DNA from: Gnetum montanum | Lineage: Eukaryota > Streptophyta > Gnetopsida > Gnetales > Gnetaceae | NCBI GenBank assembly: GCA_015680685.1 | Contig: MNCI01004933.1 | Coordinates: 208,855 to 261,796, forward strand | Direction: 5' to 3' | DNA length: 52,942 bases | In this document: in pieces, positions 19,440 through 31,175 of the stretch | Layout of the letters: the number at the start of each line of letters is the position of its first letter | Numbering within the stretch: the first letter of the stretch is position 1 | Notes under the pieces: model-generated | Told to the model about the DNA's origin: nothing | Database searches by the model: none | Seen by the model: only the letters and a program-made list of their open reading frames with translations | Translations under genes and position numbers: made by a program

Positions 19440-20110
19440 TATTAAGCCAAGGAGGTAGCCACGGAGGAGATTAAATCCTAAGATTAAGGAAGTTATTAAT
19501 GATAAAGTTTAACAACTTATTAAGGGTAGATTCATCTATCTTATATTAGAAAGTGAGTGGATAAGCCCAATCATGATTGTGCTAAGGAAAGAACGAAAAT
19601 GGAGAGTCTAGATAGATTTTAGGCTATTGAATATGATAATATTTAAGGATCATTTTTCATTGCCATTTGTGGGCTAGGTATTGAATACAACTATAGGGCA
19701 CAACTACTATAGTTTTCTTGATTGTCATATTAGTTATAACCAAGTCTAGTTAACACTAGAAGATTAGGCCAAGATAACATTCAAAAGTCCCTAGGGAACT
19801 TTTGCATATAAAAATATGTCCTTTTGGCCTATGCAATGCCCCTACAACTTTCCAATGGTTAGTACTTAGCATTTTTAGTAGCAAATTAGTAGTGGTATGG
19901 AAGTCTTCATGGATGACTTCTCCATGTATGATACCAAAATTGAGCAAGCCTTGAACCATATAGAGTAGGTATGAAAATGCTGTGTGGAGATAAACATATG
20001 ACTCAATTAGAAAAAGGCCACTTGATGATTCAATAAGGCATTTTTCTAGTACATCAAATTTCAAGAAAAAAGATTACGGTGGATCTAAAGAAAGTATGGG
20101 TAATCCAAGA
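19440..20110 (+). pseudogene. E3 reverse transcriptase, heavily decayed
   Basis: Readable pieces in more than one frame are RRRLNPKIKEVIND, ISPIMIVLRKERKWRV, YYSFLDCHISYNQV, GTFAYK, PFGLCNAPTTFQ and MDDF. Many codons that should be Gln, Trp or Arg are stops, as expected from C-to-T change on either strand. At least one frameshift lies between GTFAYK and PFGLCNAP. Confidence 0.8.
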
Positions 20111-20959
20111 AATCACTAAATAGCCTCAAACTATAAAAGGTATGAGGTTATTTCTTAGACATACTAGTTCCTATAGGTGCTTCATCAAGAATTTCTCTAA
20201 GATCACCAAACCACTGGCAAAGCTTACAAAGAAGGATGCATCTTTTTACTAGACCAAAGAATGTGAATAAGCATTCCAATAGTTAAAGTAAATGAACTTC
20301 AATTCTATAAGCTTTAGATTGGTTCATACTATTTCACATAATGATGAATGCACCAAACTATGCTTTGGAGATGGTCCTTACATAATTAGATGATAAAAAA
20401 TATCCATATTATATCCATTATGCAATTCAAAGAATTTTAAGTGCACAACTTAATTACATCACCACTAAGAAGGAGCTCATGGTAGTGATGTATGCCTTGG
20501 AAAAATTCAAGTACTATGTATTTGAATATAAAATCTTTGTGCACACTAATCATTGTGCTATCCATTTCCTCATGAATAAGCCAAGAGTGGGTCCTTGTAT
20601 CACACAGTGATTAGTGATTTTGTAGGAATTTTATGTGACCATGGTGGACAAGAAAGAAATGGAGAACGTGATTATTGAACACTTGTCTCATTATGGAAGT
20701 AATAGGAAGAAGGATAAGAAGCCTTATCTAATCAATTTCTAGATGAATGCCTCTTTGCTAAATTCATTAATGTTTAAGAACCTAGGGATACTAATTGGTA
20801 TGGTGATTTCTTCTTCTATCTTCTCACATAGGAGACTCTAATAGAATGGGATAATAAGAAGAAGCAAGAGTTTATTCACTAGGTTAAGAATTATATGAAT
20901 ATCCAAGGCAGCCTATTCAAGGTTTGTGCTAATGGCCTAGTTTGATCTTGTGCACCAGA
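20111..20959 (+). pseudogene. E3 RNase H and connection region, decayed
   Basis: Readable pieces are YRCFIKNFSKITKPLAKLTKKDASF, YPYYIHYAIQRILSAQLNY, TTKKELMVVMYALEKFKYY and VHTNHCAIHFLMNK, the usual order at the end of RT and through the gypsy RNase H. Past 20700 the frame is lost to stops. Confidence 0.75.
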
Positions 20960-21804
20960 TGATGATTAGTTGCACATCCTTCAAGATGCATATGAGGATC
21001 CTTGTGAGGACCACTATGTAGGAAAGATGATGGCTATGAAGATTCTCATGGAATGATACCTCTAGCTAATGATCTTTAGGGAGGCCTACCACTTCTCCCT
21101 TTTATGTGAGGGCTATGAAAGAAATGGGGGAATGATCATTCAAATGGAAGAACCTAAATAGTGGATCTAAACATGAGGGCCTTTCAATCTTTAGAGCACT
21201 AACTTCATGGGATCCATCACTTTCATGTTAAATGGGAAGTCTTGCATCATTTTTGTGGTTGACTACTATACCAAGTGAGTAGAAGCTATAGTAGTATTAG
21301 ACTATGCATCCACCATTGCAACATGGTTTGTACAACAGTAGGTGGTAAACAAGTTTGGTTTTATAAAAGGACTTATTTATGATAATGGAACCCACTTCAA
21401 AAGATCTAAGTTTTAGAAAATAATGCAATAGTTGGAGGCACAACATAAACTCACAACCTATTATCACTGCTAAGCTAATGGTTAAGTTAAAGTTACCAAT
21501 AGAAAGATCACTAGGATACTAACATGAATGATTAGTAGGTATAGGAAGGATTGAAGTACCAAACTTAGTAATGGCCTTTGGTCATATTTTTCAGCTTTAA
21601 AACTTCCTATTAGCTACTCTTCTTATGAGTTGATACATGGAAATTTACCCAAGCTTCCAATCCAATTTGAACTCTACACACTCACAATGACCTTTGAGCT
21701 TAACCTCAACATTGATCTAGCATAGAAATAACAACTCATGATACTTGATGTGCTAGATGATAATCAACAAGTAGTTCTAATGATGAATGAAGTACAAAAG
21801 GCAC
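20960..21804 (+). pseudogene. E3 integrase, first part (interrupted by E2)
   Basis: VVDYYTK, then IYDNGTHF and VTNRKITRIL, mark the core; the Glu-containing motif reads VKVTN. The sequence breaks at MMNEVQKA, where the E2 LTR begins, and resumes at 47963 with WIRRVKFQPNNKFL. Confidence 0.8.
21800..21804. repeat. Left target-site duplication of E2
   Basis: ggcac, against ggaac at 47958-47962; four of five bases agree. Confidence 0.65.
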
Positions 21805-23587
21805 TGAAACACCACTAATTTTGGCCTAACACTTTGAAAGGAGAACAAATTAGGTTCAGGCAAAAATTTGAGTAAGGCATGTAACTCATGCTTGGCTTGT
21901 CAAGCTAGCTTACTTAACCTTAGGTTGTCAAGCTAGATTGCTCACACTATGCTTATCAAGCTACCTTACCCTCAGTGTGAGCAACTCCAACGAATTCAAA
22001 ATCAAGTAAAAAAAGGTCCAAATCTAAGGGTGCAAGCCATCCTCAAGGGTCACTATTGTCCACTTCAAGTATCAGCATTCAAGAGTTCAAATTTTGCGTC
22101 AAATTGTACAAATTTTCTCACTCACACTATGGTCACGTTGAGGTCACACTAGCAGTGTGAGTACGAAATGACCAACTATGAGAGCCTCAAAACTGAGTTA
22201 AAATGATTTGATTTGAAAGGTGCAGGTCATCCTTAGGGTTCATTGTTGACAACTTCAAGTCCCAACATCCAGAATCCTAGATTTCAGGTCCAAAATTGCA
22301 AAGTTTTTGTAGCTCATGCTATGGTCACGCTGAGCTCACACTAGCAGTGTGAGTCCAGCATGAGCTACCAAAAGTGGTTTAAAACAAGGCACATCCAAGC
22401 TCAATTTTTGACTTGTAGATCACTCTCAAGGTCAACCACAGTCAAAAAATTGTTGTAATCAAGAAACATGCTTCAAAGGTCAAAATTAGTGTGAAATACG
22501 TCGTTTTTAGCTCACTCATGCCCAAGTGACGCTGAGGTCATGCTGGCAGCGTGAGTATAGCATGAGTGCAGCGTGAGTACTGATTATGCCCAGTCAAAAG
22601 CATGTAAAACACATGTTGAGGACATGCCAAGACAAAATCAACACATGCTAGAAGCTCTGGTAAAATAGAGATGCCTCAAACAGCCACAAAACCACTCAAA
22701 TCGACATCCTACAATAGTCAATTCAAGGACAGAGAAGTTTCAAGAGAGCCAAAGTCAATCTCTCTTATTGTCCATTATCATTTTCATTGTAAATTTTCAT
22801 CATTTGTGAGCATGTCAAGCTCTTATGCTCCAAATTTTATCTGCTTCCATGGGTGTAAGCTAGCTTGTGTAAGACAATACACATTGTAAGATACAGTGCA
22901 TTTGGTCAAGAACCTAGCTCGCCTATGCATGTCCAATTGAAATGTAGCTGTCCATCTAACACCTGTCACATGATTCATTTTCCTCTCATTTCTTAGCCAT
23001 TGATCCATCTATGAGTTTCATACCCGAACCTAGCTAAACCTTATAAATACCCCATCGATTCACATAAATGGGGTTGGCAATTTTAAAGGTTGATGGCTTA
23101 GGAAACACTGACTAGCAACTTTTGGATGCTCGGGCGCACCTGACTCCTAGCATCCAAGCACCTACAAGCACATCACCCCGGGGCTTAGTGCTTGACTTGC
23201 CATCCACACACATAGCTATGCTTTGACTGGTGAACATTCATTCTAAGCAATACAATAGAGTTCATTTTTTCCTTCCATTATATTGTTTACTTTGTTTTAA
23301 ATTGAGTTTACGCTTCGTTTACAATACAGTTTTGTCTACACTCTATTTGCATTTCATGCATCACTATTTACATTTGAAAAATTAGTTATGATAACCTTAG
23401 TGCAAGCCATAGCTTACATTTGAGAAAGTCCTTGGTTGATTTGTGTGTAGACCATCCACGGCAGTCTATCTTTATTTCCTTTTCCAGCTTGCCCTCACAA
23501 GAAGGTAGGGTTAGCTGTGCCTAACCAATGATCTTTCAGTGTTTGTTTTTCCCTTCCAGCATTATGTTGACGATTTCGGTCAGTACA
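21805..23587 (+). repeat. E2 5' LTR
   Basis: TGAAACACCAC...GTCAGTACA, matching 46174-47957 end to end. It is dense in CTCATGCT/CTCACGCTG words and their complements; CTCACACT and AGTGTGAG with a 3-base gap form a perfect 8-bp stem at about 22332-22350. No gene is seen. Confidence 0.93.
23042..23049 (+). promoter_or_regulatory. TATA box of E2 5' LTR
   Basis: TATAAATA, conserved at 47413-47420 in the 3' LTR. Confidence 0.65.
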
Positions 23588-23593
23588 GTAAAT

Positions 23594-23612
23594 TGGTGCT
23601 AGAAGGAGGGCC
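23594..23612 (+). other. E2 primer-binding site
   Basis: TGGTGCTAGAAGGAGGG, six bases after the LTR end; same site as in E1 and E1b. Confidence 0.8.
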
Positions 23613-24096
23613 TGAACTTGATTACCATTTGTCAAAACGTTGATCACGCTACTTGTTCAAATGCTATGTAGACTAAGTGCTGAAACTAAAGCCTAACCTG
23701 TCAAGCTAGCTTGCACACGCCCAGTTTGACTTACTCATGTTAACCCCAATCATTCACGCTTAGCTTACTCATGCTCAGCTTGCTCATGCTAAGCCCCAAT
23801 TACTCACGCCAGCTTGACAACTTACTCATGCTATCTTGTCAAGCCAGCTTGCTCACGTTGTCAACTTGCTCATGCTATTAGCTTACTCATGATCAAGCCA
23901 GTTTGCACATGCTCAGTCTACACACACTTAGTTTACACATGCCCAACTTACTTGCACCAACTTGAACACCTAGATTACGCACACTTAGCAAATCCAGCTC
24001 AGTTTATTCATGCTCACTATGGAGTCTTCCCAAATCAACATGGTGACATTGCTGATCTCTAACTTTGGGGATGAGATCTCGAACCCTATAACTGCA
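23613..24096 (+). other. E2 leader with repeated CTCATGCT-type words
   Basis: Between 23690 and 24020 short words such as TTACTCATGCT, CAGCTTG, GCTCATGCTAAGC and CACGCTTAGC recur many times. They match words in the E2 LTR and at 39640-40560. No credible gene is present. Confidence 0.7.
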
Positions 24097-26771
24097 ATGG
24101 AACCCATAACTATTATTGAATAAATAAAACCTCAAGGTGCAATTTTCCAGTCACTTAGGCTATAGGGCAAAGACCCTACTTATGCAACTCTCAGACCAGA
24201 ACAATATAACTTCATTTGTGTGAAGATTCAAGCCAACCTACCTATTGATCAAGTAGAAAGGAAAGTAAAGAGAAACTATGAGCTCATTTACAAAGGAGGT
24301 CATGAGTTCATTCCCTCAGCATTTGATATAATCCCCCTTTCCAAACATCATTATCAACTCATATCTTAGCTTCTCATGGCAAGGAGTTAGGCCTTACAAC
24401 CACCTCCAATAGAGCCTCAGAGTGGAGATGAGGAAGATGACTTTGCAGCCCAATTTGAGCATGGGGATTCATACCATACCGTTAGTCCTCACGCCCATAC
24501 AAACCCATTATTCCAACATTTCCTAGAAGAAACTATGCTTCGTCCATCATCTGCAAACACTTGAGCACCAATTTCTCAAAAAGAAGTACCAACTTCCATT
24601 CCCACCTTCTCCATGCCCAACATGCAATTTGATACATCGACTTCCATCATACCTCCGCAAGGATAGTCCCAACAATCCCCTCCTCAAGCTAATGCAGGTT
24701 CAATATTCCGACCTTAAGTAATTTGGATGCCATCAGTTATACCAACTTCCACGTCCACCCATTACATACCATAAATGCAAACCCATGGAGCACCATTGAT
24801 TACTTCATCCCAACATGTTTAGGGTGTCACCTCACAACCTGTTACTGGGCAGTGGGTTTCACCAGCTGTTCAACAATACCAACCAACTCACTACAACATA
24901 CCACACCCTGCAATCCCATCTATGAATGTTTCTCCACCACAAAAATCAACAATCCAATAGTCTACCTGTCCACAAACAATGCAACAATCAAATTACTATC
25001 AATCACATCCACTCAACCCGCTGGCTTGCCTACCGCCCAAGAGTGGGTAGACACAATGAAACTGATGCACTTGTTAACTGAGGAGGTGAAGCACCTTCAA
25101 ACTATAAACACTGAGGAAGTCAAGGTGTTGGACTTCTACCAAGATAATCCAATCAACCGTTCAGTTCCACCGTTAACCTTACCAAAGGGAATCTCATTAC
25201 CCGAGCTAACCAAGTACAATGGAGAGGGAGATCCAAACGCCCATCTAGTAACATTTTGACTAAAATTTTTATTACTTAAGGCCTGTCCCCATGTAATTCT
25301 ATGTGTATTTTCTATTTCCTTAATGGGAAAAGCCTTAGACTGGTACCGAGATTTACCCCATAACTCCATATCCTCTCTAGAAGATTTGTTACATCATTTT
25401 GTTACCTGTTTCAAATATAATATAAAGCCTAAATCCACACTTGATATCTTGATTCAGATAAACATGCAGCATTAAAGCCAATACAAAAATTTATCCAAAG
25501 GTGGAGTGTAGCCCTGAATGAACTTCATAAGCCTATTCCTGAAACATATCTACTTACCATCCTTAAGGCGGCCATGAATGACTTTATTAAATCAAAACTT
25601 TATTATTTGAGTGCCTATAGTTTGAGCCAAGAATTCATGGAAATTAAGAACATAGAAGAGGTAGCGCAAACAAGTAATGACCCATCTTACTTAACATTTA
25701 GGAGCCAACATACGAGCAAAGATAAGGATAAATCCAAAATGACGGTAGTGGCGGTGGTAGAGACAACCTAACCTAATAATCCAGGATAGAAAGGAAAACA
25801 ACCCACTACTCCAACTAGCCATGAAAGAACTACACCTATGCCTATAGCTGAATTTTTCTCAAATAAAAACACCAACATAGGTCACACTCGTACATTCAAA
25901 TGAAAGGATCCCACCCAATATACATCCTTGCCTATGAAGCCTTCAGAATTGTTAGATAAACTTCTAAAGGTTGGGTTAATTAAACGAAAACAAATGTCTT
26001 CTACGACGTCTAAGAAACATGATCGATTCTGTGAGTTGGCTAAGAACCCAGCTTTATCAACAGCTAATGAGCCCCCCCATTCCAAGAGGCTTTAGGTTAG
26101 ATAAGTTTTGCAAATATCACCAATGGTGTGGGCATAGAACTGACTACTGTTTCACATTAAAATAGGATATACAGTGCATGATTGATAGGGTTGAAATAGT
26201 ATTTGATGAGGCAAACCCAGTAAGGCCCCAAAACCAACCCATGGGAGTCTACAAGGATCCTCTCAATACTAATGATGCACCAGATGTGATTAACACTATC
26301 CATGTGGAGAATGGACAAGACATCCCGCTAAAGCCTTTTGTAATCCACAGGTCCTCTGAAAATACACCTACCTCAACACCTCCTCAAATTCCTTTCATCA
26401 TATCCACATTCCCTGCACCACAAAAATCATTTTTCAGTCACTTACCCCCTTCTGTCACAGTAGCAACCACACCATTAGAAGACCATCCCATTCCCTTTGT
26501 GATCCGGGTACCAAAACACCCTAACGTGCAACCCTATACAGTTCCCCAGTGATCCTTACGAGAGTGCCTTGCTGACAGGTTAACAAGAGAGCTCCTAGAA
26601 AGAGAACACCATTTAGGACCACCAAATACGATACCTCTAGATGCTGTTCCTATGGTTCCATCCATCGGTGAGCCTAGCACAAGTCATCAAGACAAGAAGA
26701 CCAGCACTCACAGGATCCCAAACTCAACATCCCCAGTTACTAGCACAAAAATTCCTCCATGAGAGATATGA
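24097..26771 (+). pseudogene. E2 gag, decayed
   Basis: Starts MEPITIIE. Recognisable segments shared with E1/E1b are PEQYNFICVKIQA, FIPSAFDIIPLSK, a Pro/Gln-rich part, LPELTKYNGEGDPN, KALDWYRDLPHNSI and the CCHC motif FCKYHQWCGHRTDYC, complete here. At least two frameshifts (around 25060 and 25440-25500) and numerous TAG/TAA stops break it. It ends in a Pro/Thr-rich stretch before the protease. Confidence 0.85.
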
Positions 26772-27719
26772 ATGCTGGGTCAAATGGACCAAGTCTCCAT
26801 AGACAAGAGTGCCCCAAATGGTAAGGACCTAGCGAGTGCATTGACCCAAGTCACGCAGGTCTTGAAACAAAAGAATACTTCCTTAAGCCTGTATGATCTG
26901 GTAATGAGTTCAATGGTACATCGGGAAGCTCTCATGCATATGTTGACTTCGATTCTTGTTAGTGAGGACATTCCCATAGATGAGCTGTCCATTTATCTAG
27001 TATTTTTCGCACAACCTCAAGAATCAAGGACCACATCCCTAGAATTTCATGCTAATGACATTAAGCAAGATGAGAAAACAAGAGAGGTTACTATAGCCCC
27101 TATGTTCATAACAATACAAGTCAATCATTTCAAGATACGTAGGGTGCATGTTGATGACAGTGTGGCAACGAACATAATAATCTTTCCTGTCATTGAAAAA
27201 GTAAGGCTTATAGAGAAAATATAGCCCACAATAACTTCTTTCTTAAAATTCTTCAGTGGTTCCCATGTCGTGGTGAAAAGCATGGTTACCTTGGATTTTA
27301 TAGCAGGGGACCAATTTCCCACATTAGCCGAATTTGTAGTGGTTGATGAAATGCTAAGATTTAATCTAATTCTAGGACTTCCTTGGCTAGCTCAAATTAG
27401 ATCCGTATCTTATGAGGGTGGTGAGATCATCATACATGGGGATACAACAACATCACTTACTTCATCACACTCGGGAATGGATCAAGGGTCAGAAATTAAA
27501 TTCTCTGAGCCTAAACAAGGAATCATGAGCATAATTCAAGACATGAACCCAATGTTAACTCATAATTCTACTAAAAATGAGGAAGCACTAGACAAAACAG
27601 ACATAGGAGCCATTCCCACTAACATCTCTTGGTCGGAATTACCCTTTGACATCACTAGTGAAGGGGAAGGTGAGTATAAGATCGTGCCTACATGCTCTAC
27701 CCTTCATGTCAAACTATGA
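26772..27719 (+). pseudogene. E2 aspartic protease and tail
   Basis: The N-terminal part KNTSLSLYDLVMSS aligns with E1. The active site reads VDDSVATNII, with Ser in place of the Gly in E1 (VDDGATANVV). RFNLILGLPWLAQ follows, then the tail NISWSELPF. Stops at about 27223 and 27717 interrupt or end it. The tail stop is close to the E1 gag-protease stop in alignment, so it may be the original end of the frame. Confidence 0.82.
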
Positions 27720-27760
27720 AGGATTAAAAAGCAACTCAATGGTTAGGGCGAACTACCCCC

Positions 27761-28008
27761 AACCGTCCAGAATGACATTAAACTACCAACCATCTGGTAC
27801 AACATTAAACTACCATCAAACGTCCCTAATAACGTTAAACTAGCCATGGTCAGAAATGGTCGGTTCCTTTTAAAGCTTCCTAAAACTGTGATTGCTTTCG
27901 ACCCACTATGGCCTAAAATTGGTGATCCTTCTTTCTTTAACATAGATGTGATAGTCCATCATGACTTTAAACTAATGTACACAGCCTAAAATGGCTTTAA
28001 ACTAGATC
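27761..28008 (+). repeat. E2 hairpin array after protease (about 5 units)
   Basis: Units on the plus strand are GTC/GAC (27765-27776), a degraded copy ATC/AAC, ACGT/ACGT near 27820-27835, AGTC/GACT (27953-27966) and AGCC/GGCT (27983-27996). Loops are about 6 nt, and each unit is followed by TTAAACTA or ATTAAACTA. Position (after protease, before the 3' end of the antisense gene) equals that of the E1 array. Confidence 0.75.
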
Positions 28009-28413
28009 TCAACATGTTACAAATTCACAAACTCTTGTTACGTTACATTAAATTTTCATTTACATGTTACAAGTTGGAATTTCGATTCATGCCTTCTCAT
28101 TACTTTTTCATTTTTTTACAGATATTTCATTTATGTTTTGTTCTACATTTTGGAGCATCATTTTATGTTCAACTACACACATATGTTCATAATATACCTA
28201 AGAAAACAAGAAAAACAACGAAAAAAATAAAAAAGAGAAAACATATAAAAATAAAAAAATATTGAACGTCAATATGGTAATGGAATTTCAACACATTATG
28301 CCATGATTAGATCCATATCATTACATCTTTCCATCATATATTTCCATCAAACATCCAAAAATCCAAAACATTTATTAGCTAAAGCTAGATTAATAGTAAA
28401 CTCATGCATCAGT
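28009..28413. other. A/T-rich spacer in E2
   Basis: An 83-codon plus-strand frame at 28014-28265 is low-complexity (Lys/Ile/Phe) and unsupported. Nothing else is seen. Confidence 0.4.
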
Positions 28414-29400
28414 ACTAGGAGGGGGCTGGCCCCCAAAAATCCTCATTATTTGCTCTCAGTCCACTAGGGCCAGCTTCATCATTAACATGTCCCTATAACA
28501 AAACAAAAAAAAGGGTAAGAGTAATAAAGAAAATCATGAATGCACAACTAAGAAAAACAATAACACTAACAATAAAAACAATAAAACCCTACAAAAGTAA
28601 GCACCATAATAAAACATTGACAAGTGAGGAGGGCCTTAGGATGGCCTCCAAACGCTGTAGAATCTCCTCCTTGGGCACATTTTCCCAATCCTCCTCTAGG
28701 CCAAGATCAATACTAGCTAAGGTTTTACCCTTGTCCATCAAGGTCCAAGTAGGGTGCTCAAGAGAGAACATGCCTGTCGAAGCCTCCACAGAAGTAGTGT
28801 TAATGGTTATCTCGGGAGATACCTCCACTTTAGTGCACTTGGAAAACCTATCATAAGCAGGACGCAAGACTAGTCCATCAATGAACATTTCCATTTGGCG
28901 ATGTTCAACTGACTCCTCCTTTAACCATTTCTTTTACTAATGCTTGTGATTATTTTGATCATAACCCCACTTATGCACTTTAGTAGCAAAGGATTTTCCA
29001 TCGTGAAATTTTCTATTCAGCAAATCCATCTGTGCCCTTTGTTCAGCTAAATCCCATGTTGCCTACACTTTTTTCTTCAAAAATGTCCAGTAACATGCAT
29101 AGGTGATCTCAGATGTGCGCCAAGTACTATCACCAGATTGCCTAGAAGCAACAAAATCATAATGGGATTGGAGATCCCTCTTCACCTCTCTCTCCTTTGC
29201 TAGTTCTTCCTTCAATGAGTGCACCTTGTCCCATAGATACTCAACTGAATGCCTACAAGTCTAGAGCGACTTAGCGTTTTGTACAACGCAACTAGAAACT
29301 TCATCGTAAACCTTTCTAGGGACTTGCTCAATATTCCCTAGGAATTCAGGGAGGGCATCAATATGAGTAGCCTCAGAAGGATCCCATTGAAGCTTGGTGC
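28414..29400 (-). pseudogene. E2 antisense gene exons G and H
   Basis: G starts after TTATACTTGTAG with TKLQWDPSEA. It holds coiled-coil sequence (LWDKVHSLKEELAKE) and ends with EEDWENVPKEEILQRL. In-frame TAGs occur in the coiled coil and after NNHKH. H (28492-28414) follows TTTTGTTATAG and encodes about 26 residues with NDEAGPSGL, a segment found before the last intron in E1 (EAGPSR). The donor between G and H is unclear, and the intron position seems shifted. Confidence 0.65.
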
Positions 29401-29514
29401 CTACAAGTATAAGTACTGCACACATGAATCAACTATAATTAACAATGAATGCAAAGAAACACAATAATCCCAGACACTTAGCATAATAAGTAACATACAC
29501 ATACCTAGTTCTGG

Positions 29515-29714
29515 ATGAGCTTGTTGTAGGCAAGAGACTACATCATTAACGATGCCTGTGACAAAGTCCATTTTACTAGGCATCTCAAGAAATGGCCTTA
29601 GTTGGTCAGTGGAGGTGGGATAAGCATGGGAGGTCACCTCAATTGGGGTCTGTGACCCTGAGAACTCTGTCCAAGATGTATGCGCCTTAGAAACCTTAGC
29701 ATCTACCTCTGATG
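29515..29714 (-). pseudogene. E2 antisense gene exon F
   Basis: The acceptor is TTATTTCTAG and the donor GTATGT (29509-29514). It encodes a longer version (200 nt) of E1 exon F, ending in the conserved MDFVTGIVNDVVSCL block. Phases at both ends equal those in E1. Confidence 0.65.
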
Positions 29715-29809
29715 CTAGAAATAATCAAGATAATCAATAGCAACACATAAAAGTTAAAGGATACAAAAATATGGATTAAGCTAAAAGGAAAATACAAAAA
29801 AGCCCTTTG

Positions 29810-30074
29810 CTGGTTAACTTGGGAAGATCACCAAGTTGCAAAGATCCATCAAAGAAACCATCGAAGACACCTCTCTCATCACTTGAATGCTTAAGTGCAT
29901 CCAAAGCCTCCACAAGCTTCATCCCCATGATGCTTGTTACATCTTCCTCTTGTGAGAGAGGAGGTTCCTCGATTGCTTCTTCCCCCTCTTTTCCTTCTTC
30001 CTTTGGCCTTGGGATGACCACTTCTCATTCAACCATCAGGGCCAAGGCTCCTCTCTACCTCTCAGGAATTTCCT
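29810..30074 (-). pseudogene. E2 antisense gene exon E
   Basis: Begins after GTTATCAG at 30075, one base into a codon as in E1. It encodes an acidic segment (KEEGKEGEEAIEEPP) with two early stops. The donor is unresolved. The branch motif TACTAAC for this acceptor now lies beyond E4, at about 37309-37315. Confidence 0.55.
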
Positions 30075-30081
30075 CTGATAA

Positions 30082-30086
30082 CACCA
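30082..30086. repeat. Left target-site duplication of E4
   Basis: cacca, identical to 37292-37296. Confidence 0.9.
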
Positions 30087-31035
30087 TGATGAGACGCGAT
30101 ATCGCATGAGCTATGATATTGTGTCATCCCTTGTGATATCCCGTATGCAATATCGTGGTTTGCCACCAAATCTATAAATAAGAGGCGGCACTCCCCTTAT
30201 TTCCCATCCTAGGCTTAAAGTAGGGAAAATTTGGTAGATTGATCACTCTAGACATAGAATATTTTCCATGTGCCTGCAGTAGGAGTCCCCAAGTGAACGG
30301 ATCTTTATTCGAGCAGCTTTGTACCTGAAAGCAAGTTGTGTACGGCAATAAAGAAGAGCTTTGTGGATAAACCTTACAGTGCATGGAATAGGTTTATTAC
30401 ATGTTATTTTTTACCTGTTACTTATTACCTGCAGTAGTGTAGCATGAGTACAACTTGATTACAAGCATTGACGAATGTGTATGGCTAATCAAGGAATCGG
30501 CTGCTCATCGTGATTAGTCTCTCTCACCCTCAACTCCTAGAATGTGGGATGAGTACAACTTGATTACGAGCATCTACAGATGTGTACGGCTAGTCAAGGA
30601 ATCAGCTGCTCATCATGTTTAGGCTAGTTAAGTGCCTCAGTACGACCACCTCAAGCACGTGTGTTACGTGTGGTGATCCTAGTAACGATTAGCATTTGGT
30701 AGCCACAGTTGCATAGTTTAGGGTGTGTACAGTAACTGGGAATAGATACTGATGCTAGTTAATTTAGACTTAGTCCTTAGTTAGAATTAGTTAGTTTTCT
30801 CAACCCTTCACCCTTTAGCATAGGAGAAAAACAAGAAAAGACTATAAAAATCATATACCTCAGACTTACTTAACCATACACCGTGAAAAACACAAGTAAT
30901 TCTAGGAAGACAACGAATGATTAACCCCAAGTGTTCCATGGGGCGTATAGGCATTTAGTCTACGGAGTTCGACTGGATCGCGCGTGCTATGCTTGTTTCG
31001 TATGGTTGAGTGTAGGGGTACCTCGCCACTCATCA
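30087..31035 (+). repeat. E4 5' LTR
   Basis: TGATGAG...ACTCATCA, 949 bp. It begins with GATATC-centred palindromes, fewer than in the 3' LTR. No gene is seen. Confidence 0.93.
30172..30180 (+). promoter_or_regulatory. TATA box of E4 5' LTR
   Basis: CTATAAATA, conserved in the 3' LTR (about 36428-36436). Confidence 0.65.
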
Positions 31036-31036
31036 T

Positions 31037-31054
31037 TGGTGTCGTTGCTGGGGA
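31037..31054 (+). other. E4 primer-binding site (tRNA-Asp type)
   Basis: TGGTGTCGTTGCTGGGGA differs by transitions from the TGGCGCCGTTGCCGGGGA complement of the plant tRNA-Asp 3' end, used by Athila and related elements. Confidence 0.75.
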
Positions 31055-31175
31055 CTAAGTGTTTGTACACCATATAGAAAATAGGGATATCACTCACATC
31101 GTTGTGAGCCTAAACGAACCTTCGAGTTAATCAAGATAAAAATTATATAACGGTGAAATTAGCACACCGATAACA

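Larger units (their letters stand above)
17344..21804 (+). mobile_element. E3: left visible part of an old Athila-like Ty3/gypsy element
   Basis: Plus-strand gag end, protease, RT, RNase H and most of integrase, riddled with stops. Its 5' LTR and gag start should lie left of the window, beyond E1 and E1b. The first bases (atgcccaaggga...) align with E4 gag at about 32512. E2 interrupts the integrase at 21804; the remainder resumes at 47963. Gag and protease resemble E4, so both are one family. Confidence 0.85.

Noticed and set aside
21949-22152. 67-codon frame in the E2 LTR
   Set aside because: Not kept in the 3' LTR and composed of the repeated LTR words.
28014-28265. Plus-strand 83-codon frame after the E2 hairpins
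   Set aside because: Low-complexity Lys/Ile/Phe sequence in A/T-rich DNA, no counterpart in E1.
28595-28605. GTCAAT as donor for the last intron of the E2 antisense gene
   Set aside because: Not a plausible donor; the real site could not be placed.
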